DNA of 64,000 bases from contig NC_034410.1 in the NCBI RefSeq assembly GCF_002078875.1, positions 80,241,794 to 80,305,793 of the forward strand. Reading direction: 5' to 3'. The translations under genes and the position numbers were made by a program. This DNA comes from Numida meleagris. Its lineage: Eukaryota; Chordata; Aves; Galliformes; Numididae. Positions 38,425 through 52,487 of this stretch are shown piece after piece. The notes under the pieces are model-generated. The model made no database searches and was not told where the DNA came from. It saw only the letters and a program-made list of their open reading frames with translations. Each line of letters begins with the position of its first letter. Within the stretch, counting starts at the first letter, position 1.

Positions 38425-41067
38425 CCCACTGTTAATATTCGTGGTCTCACACATGCATTTTTTACCTTTAGACAATAGTGTGAACTGAATTTTGATGAAC
38501 ATTGCACAGTTCCTGTCCAATCACTCTTTCTTTTAGATTTGTTATCACATTTTCCTCTTAACATTCATTCAAGATTTCTGACAGCCAGGTCAGGTCAAAA
38601 GTTGAGGAAAAAGTATTTCAGCTTACGTAGTTTAATGAATTGAGGTCAAATTTCTATTTGGAATAACCTATGGAATAATTTTTTTTCTCTTTTAAGCTTA
38701 GGTTTTCTCCCTTTTTTAATAAAAATACCTCATACTCTGTTTTAATCGATACAATATGCCTTTTCTCACTGATAAATGAGCTCAATAATGTAATTCTTTC
38801 AGCATTGGACTAATGAGCAACTCTTTCATTATGCTAGGCATACTGAGAACACTAAATGCATTACTAATCACATTCAGGAAAAAGAAATCTCATATCAGCT
38901 TTAGTGCTACATGATCTATGAAAACATGGAAAAGTTAACAAAGAAAAATAAAAATATTGTCATTAATTGATTTTGATACAACCTATAGTAACTCTTCCCA
39001 AGAAGATCTGTGTTAAATCAGTTCAGAAAGTACATTTTAATATCATGATTTAGAAAGAGAAGAAAAGTTAATGATGACTGGCAAACAATTAGTTGCAGCT
39101 GTAATGACATATCCTACTTATCAGATGAATGAGAATTCATCTTTGAAAGATTCTTTGGTCAGAATACTCATATTCTCAAAACTGTATCCCAATTTATGTT
39201 AGCCATAAACAAAGTTGTTTTAAAGAATAAATTAAACATTATAATCATTTTTTTCCAGGTGAATAATTTCTGTTTTATGAGAGTACTGGGCAAGACAGGA
39301 CTTTGATTCATGCCAAGGATCCTTTTTGTGTTGAAGGAAGAAAAACTTGAGTTTGTATTCATGAAGGACAGAAAAACTTTGTCAGTAGTGGGAAAAAAAG
39401 AAAGAAATTTGTTCTGAGAGTGAGGGAAGAAATCTGCTTGGTTATTTTCCCTAATATTAGCTTGTAACTTACAGCATTGTTCTGATGTAACTGATGAACC
39501 ATCCCTGTAGAAATGCATTGGTTTAATTTTTATAAAAATGAAAAACTGCAGAAGTCATAAATGTGGCTCCTTGTGCATACTACGTTCCTCTGGCACCACA
39601 GTATCAAGCTGACATTGCTATAAGCTTTTATATATGTGAGACAGTCCTTAGCTCTGCTCTCCACAGCATGGAAGTAATAGTGTAAAATGGAAGATGGACT
39701 GAGAGTATGTATTTTTGATGTCTCATTATCTGTTTCATTGCAACATTTCATTGATAATAAGCATAATTTATGATAAAACATGAAAGAAAATGTTTTCAGT
39801 CTGATTTCTCTAATAATATTTATAAAAAGAACTGCCTAACAACAGCTCTGAAACATTAAGAGCTGCCTTACAGGAGCATATGGGAGTCTCCAATGTAAAT
39901 TCATGACAGGTGTCTACTCAAAATTTATTCTGATAGTAGGTGAGCGGACTCAAACATGCTCAACACCTAAATCCTTCAGTTAAAACCTAAAACTATTGAT
40001 TGAAAGCAAACTATCTCTGTATATTTCTTATTCATTCCTGCTCTCAGCAGAACTCTTAGACAAATTGTTTTGTACCAATACACATTGCTGTATCCAGTAT
40101 TGTCATCTGCTGGCAGCAATTGTTAAATTTGCGAATGAAGAGAAGTAAATGGGAACCCACCAGAGTGAACAGATTCATAGAATGTAAAAAACAGGATATG
40201 CTATATAAACTGAAATCTCAGAATGCCTGTAGAAAATGCAATTGCCTTGGAGAACATTTCTGCTCAAACAGAGCATATACATTGTTAATCCCCAGCATCG
40301 AAAGTAAGTTCTTCTGAAGTTGATTTGAATATTTAAACTGAGTTTGGTTTACACTACCTTACTGTTGGACAAAACAAGGGAATCAAAGGACAGAAAAGTT
40401 GTCAAAATCATAATTAATTGCAAGGGATGAAATTCTGGCTTTAGCTGCAGTTAATGTATATTCCATTGTGTTTTTTAATGTGCTATTAAATGTGTGACAA
40501 GTATTTATCCAAGTTTAGCGGTGCCTATTATTATTTTTATTAAAAATGTGAAAAATACATGGAGTGTAGTCACTTGAAACCTGATCAGCAGAACACTATT
40601 TTTTTAATAGTAAGCTCACTGTCTAACATAAAGATCAGAGCAGTTGTATGCTTTCCATACAAATGTATGCATACAAATAACAAATGTTACTTTTGTAAGG
40701 TAATAGAGCATTAATTTTATATCTTAATTATGGAAATGATCCAAATTTTGAATTAAAAATTAAAGCTAAAATTCAGACTTTCTTCTTCATACTCAGCTTC
40801 ACCCACAGGAGTAAATAGCACATTTTAATAAATTGAGCTGTAGAAAGCAGAACAGAGGGAGACATCTAAAATATTTCATGATGTCATGAGAGGGAAAAAT
40901 TAAAGAATACAGAAACTACCACAAATGGTAATCAATTGGATACAAGGATTCCATGGGAAAAAACAGAATGCAAAGGAATGAATTAGAGTCCAACATGCAA
41001 GCTGCAGTCTTTCTTGGCACTGAACTGAAGACCACTGTTCTAATTGCACCATGCATGTCAAATTTTC

Positions 41068-41101
41068 AAAAAAAAAAAAAAGAAAAAAAAGAAAAAAAAG
41101 A
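41068..41101. repeat. A-rich tract with G interruptions
   Basis: Poly-A followed by A8G-type units. Confidence 0.9.
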
Positions 41102-43070
41102 AGACAAAGAGGTCAGGAGATAGCTCAAAATATTGCGGGAAGAAAAATCTTTCTAGAAAGTTCAAGATGCCTACAGAAATAACCAGACAAAAGAAATTTA
41201 CATGCTTCTTTCTTACCAGCTAAATTCATGTTTATTAAAATACATGAGCATAATAGGGAACATAATCATCAAGTTATTTTGGAAATGTTGCTTATGTAAA
41301 TTCTAGAGACTATTTCTACATAAGATTCTTCCCTAACATTGTCTCTTCCTCCTTCGTCACAGCCAAGTCATTTTGTTTAAGTCAGCCACCTCTGTCAAAG
41401 AGTTGTGAAACATGAGTCTGGAGTTTTATCACTCATGTCTACTGATGCATATCAGTGCCAAATTGCTATCACTTTTATATACAAATATTAAAAATTGTTC
41501 TATTCCCTCTTTCTTTCCCTCTGAGACTGAAATATGAGCATATTATGATTTATTTTATGGAAAGTTTTCCTGATAAGCACTCTTCATTTAAAGTAGTCTA
41601 CAGCTCTTCCATCACAAAGTGAATTACTCTGCTCTGAGATGTCTTCTTATGGGAATAAAAAGTTAAATACTACAGTAAAATTCACTTTGTAAATAGGTAC
41701 AAAAGTTTGCATTCAGCTTTGTTAAGAAGAAAGAGTGATCTGCATAGACTTGCATGTCTGTGTTTGTAAATGGTCAAATAATTTGAATAGATGATTCAAA
41801 AATGCTCAGTTAACAGCTGTTAATAAAACTTCAGTTATTAAGTGCAAAAATTTGAAAATACATTTTTCTTCCAAGATGTACAAAGAGAACCTGTGCAGTT
41901 TACAGTTAATTCAGGCATTTACAGACTGGAAGGGAAAAATTCAGGATGGAAGATGAAAAACAAACAAAACTAACTAAAAAAATAAAAAAAAATAAAAAAA
42001 TAACCATCATAAAGCTTCTTCGTAACAGTTTTGAACAATCTTTAAACAAAGTATAAGAATTAAAGTGAAAAATGAGATAAAGCCTAAATTTTCTCAACCC
42101 TACAACAAACAATATGTATAAAGGGGGTGTTTTTCTTCTCTCTGTAGAAGAAATATAACTTTTCTTGTTCTTAATTTAGAGTATAGATGGGCACACAGCA
42201 CACAGACAACATCTCATAGTATCTTTAAAGCCATGCTACCTATGAAAATGCTATTTCTCTCTAGTTTCATGAAGATTGGGAATGGAAGGTTGTGTTGTTT
42301 GTGTTCAGTTTGAACAGTGCTAGCATACGGAGAAAGTACTGACATGTCATTGTCCTCTTGAATTATATTAAGAATGAATTACAAAAATTAGGCCCCCTGC
42401 ATATCTTAGAGGAGACTAAGTAAACCTTTACAGAAAAATAATTCTTTATAGATGTTTCCAAGGAATGTAAAAGTAAAGATGCCCTGTTTCTACAGGCTCT
42501 TGGTTATTTTGAGTGAATGTCACTGTGGCAGGTGACCAGAGATGAAAGAGGATGAAGTCAATTGCCTTGATAACTTAGCTTAGAGTTGAGGTTTGCTTTT
42601 AATGGTAAATGTATGAAGCAACTTGTCTAATGGATTCAAACTCCTTCCTCCTACAGTCCATTCCTAAGTGTAGTTGACATAGTTTCTTATTTGTCCTACC
42701 TCTTAGCAGTCAAGTACTTATACTTTGATATTGGCGATGACAAAATTACACCAGGTGTTTTCTATATATCATATCAATCTTTCAAAAGTGTAATTCAAAT
42801 GTCTACTGCAAACCTGTCAGGCTCTGGAGGGACTTTTTCTTTGATGTTGGAATACATGACGCTTTTTCATTTTCTGGGATCTGTCCTGGTGCTCCTGTCT
42901 TCTAGTACTGCAACATTCATTCAGTTTCTATACTGGCCTATCAACCTGTATGCCAGAATACAAATACTTGACACTTTTGATTTTAAGCAGGGTGAATTCT
43001 TAGCTTTATTGTACTATATTCATCATTTTCAAGCATTTGCTATGATTGGAGGATGTGGGCATATGCTGGA

Positions 43071-43775
43071 GAATCACAGAATTACAGAACTGCAGGGGCT
43101 GGAAGGGACCTCAAGAGATCATCCAGTCCAACTCCCTTGCTGAAACAGGTTCCCTTTGACAGATCACACAGGTAGGTGTCCAGATGGGTCTTGAATATCC
43201 CCAGAGGAGGCTCTGCAACCTCTCTGGGCAACATGTTCCAGTGCTCTGTCACCCTTAACATAAAGAAGTTCTTTCACATGTTTGTATAGTACTTCTTATG
43301 TTCAATTTTTAGCCCATTCCTTCTTGTCTTACCACTATACACCACCAAGAAGAACCTGGCCTCATCCATTGCCTCCCACCACCTTTTAGATATTTATAAA
43401 TATTAATCAGATCCCCTCTCAGTCTTCTTTTCCTCAGGATGAACTTTCCCAGATCTCTCAGCCTTTCTTCATAAGGGAGATGCTCCAGGTCCTTCATCAT
43501 CTTTGTGGTCCTCTGCTGGACTCCTTCTAGGAGATCTCTGTCTTTTTTGAATAGGGAGCCCAGAAGTGGACACAGTATTCTAAATGTGGTCTCTCCAGGG
43601 CAGAGTAGAGGGGGAGGATCACCTCCCTCAACCTGCTGGGCAAGCTCTTTTAAATGCACCACAGGATACCACTGGCCTTCCAGAACATCCAGGTCCTTCT
43701 CCACAGAGCTCCTTTCCAGCAGATCATCCCTTAACCTGTGGAGGATTCTACATTTGCCCTTGTCTCTCACAGAGA
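43071..43775 (-). mobile_element. CR1 LINE 3' fragment, moderately old
   Basis: The left edge (GAATCACAGAATTACAGAAC) is the reverse complement of a CR1 3' end. The element then runs backwards through the 3' UTR and the ORF2 C-terminal region. On the minus strand the frame at 43309-43770 keeps CR1 signatures, such as 'PYEERLRDLGKF' and '[19 protein letters not shown]'. The RT active-site region is absent (5' truncation), and the frame is cut short of the normal ORF2 end, so it is dead. Sequence differences show it belongs to another, older CR1 subfamily than the one at 16945. The 5' limit (right side) is approximate. Confidence 0.93.
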
Positions 43776-44179
43776 AAATAGAAAAAAATGAGAAAAGTCC
43801 ACAGACAGGTAGCCAATAATCTCCACGTGTGTGTGTGATTTTTTTTTAAATATATATTTTCTTGTCCATCAAATGTTTTCTCCAAAAAAACTGAAAAAAT
43901 CCCCAGTAATATGCTTTGGAAAGTATGCAAATCATATTATCTTAAAAAAATATTTTTATATATATATATAAAAGAGAGCTAATAGCATTGTGAGCTCTGG
44001 CTGTTTCACATCTCTTACATATGCCTTCCTTCCCATATACATCACAGCCAGCTACTCTTGCTTCATGCAGGCTTCATGCAGTTGGCCTTTTGTAAACAAG
44101 TTGGCTCCTACACAGTGTAGATAAGACGAGGATCCTCCTGAAAATAAGAATAAGAATATAATAAGAATATCATAAGCTC
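43776..44179. other. AT-rich sequence between two repeats
   Basis: Holds a (TG)n patch near 43825-43838 and a (TA)n stretch near 43955-43970. No gene is visible. Confidence 0.6.
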
Positions 44180-44430
44180 ATTGTTTGGGGGAGTAGAATT
44201 TTTCTGGTTCTGTCCCCTTCTGTCTCCTTTAGCCCCCAGTAACCTTTCTGGCAGGACACTATGGAAGGCTGAAAAACTGAAATGTCCTTGGATCTGCACA
44301 GAGCTGCTCAGCAACAACTTAAACATCAGCATGTTACCAGCTTTGTTTTTCTCCTAAAACCACGATGTAACATCACAGGAGATATTATGGAGAAAATCAA
44401 CTCTGCCACAGATGAAACCAGGACAAGAAC
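44180..44430 (+). mobile_element. Probable diverged LTR fragment
   Basis: The order of short motifs ('CCAGTAACCTTTCTGGCA', 'GCTCAGCAACAACTTAAACAT', 'GAAAATCAACTCTGCC', 'GATGAAACCAGGACA') matches a widespread bird LTR (ERVL-like) as I remember it. No terminal TG or target duplication could be fixed. The limits and family assignment are tentative. Confidence 0.45.
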
Positions 44431-45054
44431 AAACAGGGACATTATTTTCTATAATGCTTAGTCCAAGAGTGGGTAATTCAGTATCAAAAGCAGCAACATA
44501 AAAAAACCTCACACCCAAAATGAAAGTTTGCTTAACACTAAATCTGGGCTTCCTTCCCAGATCTACAGTTCAAACATACCTGAGAAGGGGATTTTCTTTC
44601 CCTTGAAATCTTTTAAGAACATTGGGTCAGAATGCTGCTTAGTTCTGAATACAAAGCAAGTAAGATTATGAAGGGATATGCCAGTATACTGCTCTGCCAA
44701 AGCAGTTTGCTCTCAAGGCAAACCAGTTATACAAATTTGAAGTATAACACTCCAAGTACTCATAACATGAAAAAAAATATAGTTTTCTATGTAACCATAG
44801 CTTAAAAAGAATTCTTTCTTTTTTTTCTTTTTTTTGTTTCCCTTAAACTTTGGGTGATGATAGATATGGATATTTTTATTTTGATTTATATGATATTACT
44901 TGATATTATTTTAAATAAAAACGCATGTGCTTTGTGAACCAGAACAAAAATTGTACTCTTTTTTTTCTGGAATTTCCCATAAAATTCTTAAGAAATAAAA
45001 AATACTGGTGTTGTTTGTTTGACTAAACAATGTAACTATCATCAAACTAAGAGA

Positions 45055-45087
45055 AGCAAACAAACAAAACAAACAAACAAACAAAAA
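45055..45087. repeat. (AAAC)n microsatellite
   Basis: Seven AAAC-type units with one extra A. Confidence 0.9.
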
Positions 45088-48000
45088 GATACCAAACAAT
45101 TTACAGGATTTGGAGATCGGTGAGTACAAAGCCTTCTTAAATACAGCAAAGGAAGTATTCTATTATATGAAGCTACAATGAAATGAAAGAACTAAATATA
45201 TTTTCAGTATAAAAATACATAAGTTGGATCATTTCATTATTGCTAAAACACTTTGGGATATGCCTCTGTCACATTCAAACCGCAGCTTCAAGCGACTGTT
45301 TTTGTTTTTTTAGTAAGAAACTGAAGGTTCCTCTGCTGCTAAATGTACAGAGAGTGATGCATGTTCTGAATGATGATACAAGGCCAAGGCTGTGATCCAA
45401 GAAAAAATGTCTCTGTGGTTCTTGGTGCTGTGCTTTAACCCGGCAGGTGTCTCAGTGCTACTAAGTCAGTTATTGGTACATGTTTCTAAACTAATAGATG
45501 AGTTGAAGAAATAAACTAGCATTCAGAGTTCATACAGGAAAAATCAGTTTCTATCAGTCAGTTTTCTAGAAACTGAAATTTAATTTACTTAGCACAAAAA
45601 TTGATTGACTATAATGATATAAATTTTTAGATCAATCTTCATTGTTTGACAGTAATAAAATCCTCATGGCAGGATGCACCATAAAATTTTCAGAACTATG
45701 TTTTCATATTTTATCAAAGTTTATACCTTAGTGCATAGACATAGACATACACTTATATTGGGTCTAGATGCACGAAAATATGCGGTATTCCAACTGTATC
45801 TTTAGTTTTTTTATTTTCAGCTCTCAATAAACACATTATGATAACACATGACTGGCATTTTATGGTTTCCCTCCCAAGGAGGGCTATACTTCTTTTTAAG
45901 AGACTGTAGTGTTTCATTTGATGTTCCTTGAGGGAAGTAATGCTGTAATCAAAGTGTGTTAATGGTGACTTTCCTCTCAGGGTTTGGCAAAGAAAAAAAA
46001 AACCCTAAGATTTCATAGTATCTGGAGTGTTGATTCACTCCAGTTGGTTTCACACTAGAAAAATAATAGTGGTCTAGCCTGTGTCAGATGAGCAGGCTGA
46101 ATAACAGATGTAATAGGGTAGAAAAATATCTTCTATCTCTCACTTCTGTTTTTACCATTTTGGATTGACATTTCTGTAAAGTTCAATTGCTGTAAGATTA
46201 AGTAAATAAGAGCTAGCAGACAAGAATATTTTTGAGCAAAAACAGTGGGCACGATGAGCATGACATACACTGCTGTCCTTTCTTGCATTTCTGTTTGTCT
46301 GTGGCTGTAGATTTTTTCCCATACTGATATTTTTGGGTCTTTAAGGAAAAGTCAACTGGACTAGACATGCAACAAACCCTTGGAGGCAGATGTTAATTCT
46401 AAGCAGAAGGCCAGGTGTGAACATTTAAAACTTTGCATCAATCATAAGTGACAGATAAGAATATGAGTCTCTCTTCCCCGAAGAAATAAATGAGTGGGGA
46501 CAGGGGAGTTTTGATCTTGCAGTGTTTTTAAGAGGAAAGGTTAAAAAGGTTGTGAGAGAAGTGGGGAGAATATATAAATAGTTTCTGTATGTTTTTATTG
46601 CTTCAGGAACAGGGGATCAGATTTGGATTATTTACACTATACTGGAGGATTTTAATTTATTATTGATATTTTGTCCATACTAAGTCAGGAAATATTATTT
46701 TGAATTTTCCTACATCTTATCCTGAAATATTGTCTAACCTCAATACTCCCTTTCTGCTCTGAAGTCCTGCAGCTCAGCCTAGCAGTTCTTGGAGAGGAAC
46801 TCTTTTAAATTCTACTATGTTTGTTAAAATAGCAAGTGTTACTTTTCAGAGAGCTTGGGTGTATAGTGTCAGTTGGGCACCAAAGTTGTTGTAGTTTAAT
46901 TAAAAACTTTTTCTCACTGGTTAGTTTCTTTCAGGGTATCAATAGCAGTGAGAAGTATGTGGTTAATATAACATCACAGAGAGCTGGTTGAAGCAGCTCT
47001 CTTAAGCATGAAGTGTTCTGACTACAAGATTAACAGCTGCAGGCAGGAATGTGTGGTATAATAAGCCTCTTCTTAATTGGTAGAATTAAACTAAAAATCA
47101 AAGTTCTTCATTTTATTTTTCCTTCCAAGGAGGCTGGAACTAGAATAATGTACATGAAAATTAAACTGAAGCAAAAAATATTCTTTTTCAATATGAACCT
47201 CAGTCAAGTAATTCTGAGTTGCACTGGAGTCTAATTGCAGAATATTGAATTTTTTGTTCATACTGTATCACAGAATTTGTCTTAACTCTTTACTTTCATT
47301 TTCCATGTTATAATATTAAAAAAATGGGTGTGTGGGGGGAACTGAAAGAGCTTGTTTCAGATAAAAACAACTCAGAACATTTGGGAAAGATGGTAGAATA
47401 AAGCAGGAAGGAGAAAACAACAGAGGTAGACATGTAGAAGGGGTCTGGGAGATCGTATTTTAAGCTTAAGATCTGAGAGACTTTTGGGAGGGGCAGAGAA
47501 GAGAGGTACAGACAAGCCTCATAGTACTGTAACTAGAATACTTTCACTGAAATTAAATATCAAGCTTGATGTACTTGGTTAAGGGTTTCTTTCACATGGC
47601 TTTTTCAAAATCTGTGTTATTTGATCCGCAACTTCATTCATCAGTCTAAGCTAGGATTTCCTGGCAATGAAAACAGGGCATTGTCTTGTTATTATTATTT
47701 ACTTTTTCATGCCCAATACCTCCCAACATGCTTAGGATGAAAACATGCTTGTGATGTTCTTGTGACCTTAGTTCTGGCCATCTTCTGGAAAACTTGTTTT
47801 GTTCTCATTTTGCTCTTCATAATACCACCAGAATGATGAGTTGGACAGACTTTCTGTTGAAATATCTGGAGAGGAGCCAGGACTAAAAGTCACTGGACTG
47901 TAGAGGGGACAGAAAGACTAAATCTCACAGCAGTACCTTTGAAAACCCATTCCTTACCACCTTCCCATCTCTCAGTTACAATCATATTGTAATTTAAGAA

Positions 48001-48698
48001 CATAATGACAAACTTTTTGCTATTGCTACTAATTGTTTATGTAATTCTAACCTTGATATCACTTAAAAAGTAAATATGTAAGGTAGGAGACCTCTTGAAA
48101 GTTCAACCTGCATAACCTACTGATATTTGGTCTCATAGATAGTACATTTTCCTTTATCAAGGAAAAAATGAAGAGGCTTTTGCTGCCTAGAGGTGCAGTA
48201 GTTTTGCCTCATGTAGCTATATATAAAGGATGAAGGGAAAAATAAAATAAACATCAGCCTGAAGGCTCAATATGCTTTTATTGTTGCTTCTTGGTATGTA
48301 GAGATTTATTGTGTCAGACCTAATTTACTATTTACTTTTCTTCAGTGGTGTTCTGCAATTCAAGAAGCAGTAGCAGTGGGTTTGATCTTCTTAAAGTATT
48401 CTTTGTGCAGCTGAGAGCTGGCCTGATAATGCCAGAACTCAGTGCCAGGCAGGATGCTTTGGATTCATTGCAATAGGAAATTGCTATACTTTACATAATG
48501 GAATTGAAACAAAGTTTGTCTATCTATGCATTAAACTCTGAGAAAGCAAGGGCTGTTAGTGAAAGGTGCTTGTCCTTTGGGAGGAATATGCCATCTGTAA
48601 TTCTGAAACTTAAGAAATCTATGCAGGAGACTTGGCAAAGGATATGCTGGAAGAACAAGGCTGTTAGTTAAAAATGACTTTGTAAGCAATATTTGTAT

Positions 48699-48718
48699 CC
48701 CCCCCCCCCTTTTTTTTT
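48699..48718. repeat. Poly-C / poly-T junction
   Basis: About 11 C bases directly followed by about 9 T bases. It is an all-pyrimidine strand and a likely site of length error. Confidence 0.92.
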
Positions 48719-51700
48719 ATATAAGTTGTGGTTTGTATGATCTACTTTTTATCTCACCTTCAGGTATTGTTTATCATCTTAAAACATAAGCTGTTTTAGC
48801 TAGGGTCTATGCATTTCTCCATGCATAGCTAGTAATGAATATATTACAGGTGCAATGACTACAAATACCAATGATATCTTTAGCTTTCTTTTCTGCAATT
48901 ACTGTTTTTCCCGTGATAAGAATGAAGGCTCTAAAATAAAATTGATGATTTTTAAAATATATTTTATTTTTGTTGATTTTTTATTCTCATTGAAGATCTT
49001 GAGCAGGTTCACATCATTTGGAAAGCTGATATATCTTCAGTTCATTATGTGTGCATAGGTCTAGAATGCCTTCAAAATACAATAAAAGTTACCATGACAA
49101 AAAATAAAAATATCAGGGATGTCTGTGATGACTTTTTCTCTCTTAATAAGTAGTTACAAACAGTTATGTACAAATGCAGAGCTGATACTTTTGGAAATGC
49201 CTGCTGAAAGTTCATTGAAAAGATTCGGAATGGCTTTCAGTTTCAGTTGCTTGCAGACTAGATGTTTAATGCTTCCCTTTTAGATAATCCAATATACATA
49301 TTTCACATCTTGTGTCAAAAGCACCTCTTAATAACAATGCTTCTGTCACTTTCTGTTGTTTATTTTAGCACCCAAAATGTTGGATTAATGTTACAAGGTA
49401 TAGTGGACATGCCATTTATTAGCATATATGTGAAAAATATATATAACCTCTACAGTTTGCAGTCAAATACCTAATGAGAAAAAGTATTGCTTTCAAAAGA
49501 AAAAGACCTCATTTGTATCAGATTCACAATGTAGTGCATCCAGTATATTTCTGCATAAATGATACCTTGCATCACCCACTCAATTGGATTTGTCAGGTGC
49601 TGAACTGAGTTAGGTATATCATCCACAACATCACATACATCATTCTTAGTACTAAATACATCACCTACTGAATTGAATATCTCTCTATTTTAAGAAGACT
49701 CATAATAAACTGATTGTATTTCCATTCACATGTTTATCTGGATATAGATTTTGGTGTGTTTGTTAAAGATGCGCATCCCCCAGAAAGTGAAATGCTTGAT
49801 ATGCAGCTGACATAACATTTCCCGAAATATCCATGCTAAGAACAGGACTGATTGTATGAGCAGCTGAATTGCATACATCAACTTACTACAGTGATCGCCT
49901 CTGACACATTCACTTTTTAAAGACACCAATCATGAGAATGGGGTGAAACCACTGTCAGAAAAAGTTTAGGTCAGCAACAGCTCTAGAGCAAGGACTATTA
50001 GTTATAGCTGACAACATGCCTTCAAAAACACAGCAGTTTGGCATGGGTTTCAGACATGCACATAAGAAGATTTATCACCATGAAACGATGAGAAGGAGGA
50101 AGTGGAGACAATCAAATTTATTTCATATATAAAGGTCTTGGTTGCTCTGGTCTGTCAGTCTATTTTTTTTTCTGCATCTACCAGCAATTTGACTACTTCC
50201 TGTATTAGTATGACTTTTCCGATTGGTTCACGTACTGCACAAGGAAAGGCAGTAGACAAAAATATAGCATTCAACTTTGACATTCATGAGTCAGGCCAGG
50301 GAATGTTTCCAGCCTTGCTACTTTAGTTGACCATCTGCCTTTTAAGTAATCTGGGAAAGTGACATCCATTCAAAATAACTATGTTTTATTTAAAAGAAAG
50401 CCTGCAGTACAGGTGGAAAAAAAATCCACTATCAGGAATAAGTGCCTCCTATGAAAAAACTAATGTAGGGATTAATTATATCTTTCTCTAAAAATCTGAA
50501 ATGGCTTTTCTTCTGCTGAAGAACTGTGAGTCAGCCCTGCCCAAAGTAGAAATATTGCTGAAAAATAGATTCAGGTGGAGGCATATAAGCAGGTATGGAT
50601 AGCAGTTTTCTAGATAAATGTGATTAGGATGGTAGGAGGCTTATGAATAAAAACTGCAGTGAATGAAGAAGAAAGGCTAAAGCAATTGTTGATATGAAAT
50701 GATACATATGGGATGGCATTTATCAGATGTCTGTGACATTGCATTTCCTGAGTGAAAATCTAAAGAAAATGTTTAAGAAACAATATTGTTTATTAATGTC
50801 TTAAAAAAATAAACATGCTCATTTAAATCACCTAGCACAGAACATACAGCACATGAGTTGCATGCAACACATACACGGAATAGAGATATTCTTACTTTCA
50901 ACTCTGGTCACAGAGCAGTTCAGATATTACTGTAAATCTTGAAGATTATGATTCTCATTAATTTCTAAGAATAGCAGGCTGAAGGAAAAATAACTCAGCA
51001 TTGCTTGAGCTATATCAATTCACTCATCCTCACTTTTCTTTCCTATTCATATCCCACAGTTCTACAGAAGCCTGAGAAACTCTCATTAACATGCAGCAAC
51101 ACTACACACACCTGGGAGCATAAGCATGAACTTTCTGACTCCTCCTGGGTATTTCATGGAGATACTTCAGTAGCTTAGGTCCCACTGGAATAGTGGCATA
51201 ACTCAGATTATGGTGTTACAGGTATGCTTTTCACAGACTTTATAGGATTTGATTTTCCCAACTCTTTTTCATTTTATTCACTTCTACTGAATGAGACAAA
51301 TAAATATATACATATCTCTGTGATAGCATCTCCTTCATTCACCTTGATTTCTCACTGCTTTACCATCCATTTTTATCTCTTACTTGCGGACCCTCAGCCA
51401 CGTTTCATTTCTTATGCCAGAATAACTGGATGTGGTATATTCTTAGAGACTTCTTGAAGAGATGTCAAAATTCTATTGAAATAAAATAATATTATTTATT
51501 TTGATATTCAGTATTAAACTTGTTTTGTACTACTTGCAAAAAACCCCATCCAATTTCATTATTATTGTGAATCAAACTAAATGCTAGTTATTGTCTAATG
51601 GGTTGAAAGAGTCCTGAATCTTCAGAACAGGTATTTGAATATTATCATAACTTTCTCCATGACTTTTCACAATTCCATTACTAAAACTTGAACTCTGTTT

Positions 51701-51956
51701 CTTAAAATAATATGAAAACTGTCCTTATTCTGGTACATAGCATTGCAGTGTTTACGGTGGACCTGGACAGCTATGAGCTCCCTTTAGCCTTACTGAGCAT
51801 CTTATCACACTAATACAAATAAAAAAGTGAAAATTTAATCATTGTAAGAAACTTCCAACCCTGACTATTGAATTGATATTATACTTTACAGATAAAATTA
51901 GCTTTTACAGATTCAGGACCAAAAGCCATTTCTAAATTCTAGGACAGAAGACTGCT

Positions 51957-52487
51957 TGTCATGGTTTTATGATTTTCGGTTATTGGTACTCCACATCATA
52001 ACATCATGTAGTGAATGTACCTGGTTCTCAGAAGAGAAGGACTACTACATTCCCCATGGCACTTTGCTCCTCTGTTACCATTTTCCAGTTGGACGGAAAA
52101 GATAAAAGCTCGCAGTATAAAAACTTGCAGATCACGAGACCTCGTCCCCTCTTTCCGCCCCTCTCTTGTCTTGGCAGCACCTCGCTCTCCAGCCATCTTA
52201 TCGTCAGTAGTAGAGTAAGGCCTACCTTGATTTTGGGACATTCTCTCTCTCTGTATTGCATTTATCAGCTTCAATTGTAATTATATTGTATTATAGTGTG
52301 TTGTTTTGCATTCCAATATCTTATTTAGTAAATTAGTTTGTTTCTCCTCAGATTGTTGCCTCTGTTCTTTGCTCTCAGGGCCATCTCCTTACCCTTTTCC
52401 CCTTTTCCCTTTTCCCGGGGCGTGGGCCCGTGGATCCCCCATCCCCTTTGTCACGGAACCGGGCCGAACGCCCATAAACCGTTGACA
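51957..52487 (+). mobile_element. Full-length solo LTR, second copy
   Basis: This 531-bp element begins TGTCATGG and ends GTTGACA, with the same internal order as the LTR at 8581-9108: TATA box at 52116-52123, conserved middle and pyrimidine-rich 3' part. No retroviral genes adjoin it. Unlike the 8581 copy it has no clean target duplication (CTGCT on the left, CTTTC on the right). That may reflect mutation, or recombination between LTRs of two different insertions. Its first 93 bases are almost identical to the edge copy at 1-93. The open frames on both strands inside it are shadows. Confidence 0.92.
52116..52123 (+). promoter_or_regulatory. TATA-like box in the LTR at 51957
   Basis: TATAAAAA at the same place as in the 8581 copy, within a stretch identical between the two copies. 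Confidence 0.6.

Larger units (their letters stand above)
36406..43070. other. Unique AT-rich sequence (6.7 kb)
   Basis: No gene or mobile element is recognised. Simple sequence includes (AAT)n at 36721-36742, poly-T at 38408-38424, A-rich tracts at 41068-41101 and 41959-42002. A 150-codon frame running from 42691 into the next element has no true ATG at its start (it begins with TTG) and ends inside CR1 sequence. Confidence 0.6.
44431..51956. other. Unique AT-rich sequence (7.5 kb)
   Basis: No gene or mobile element is recognised. Minor features are an (AAAC)n run (45055-45087) and a C11T9 homopolymer junction (48699-48718). Confidence 0.6.

Noticed and set aside
39168..39518. 116-codon minus-strand frame
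   Set aside because: No recognisable domain, and chance length for this composition.
42691..43143. 150-codon plus-strand frame, the longest outside simple repeats and the CR1 at 16945
   Set aside because: It starts with TTG, is rich in AT-driven hydrophobic codons, and ends inside the minus-strand CR1 at 43071. One frame of this length is expected by chance in 64 kb of AT-rich DNA.
8581..52487. The two same-orientation LTRs as ends of one giant provirus
   Set aside because: They are 43 kb apart with ordinary host DNA and unrelated repeats between them, differ by about 7%, and the first has its own target duplication.
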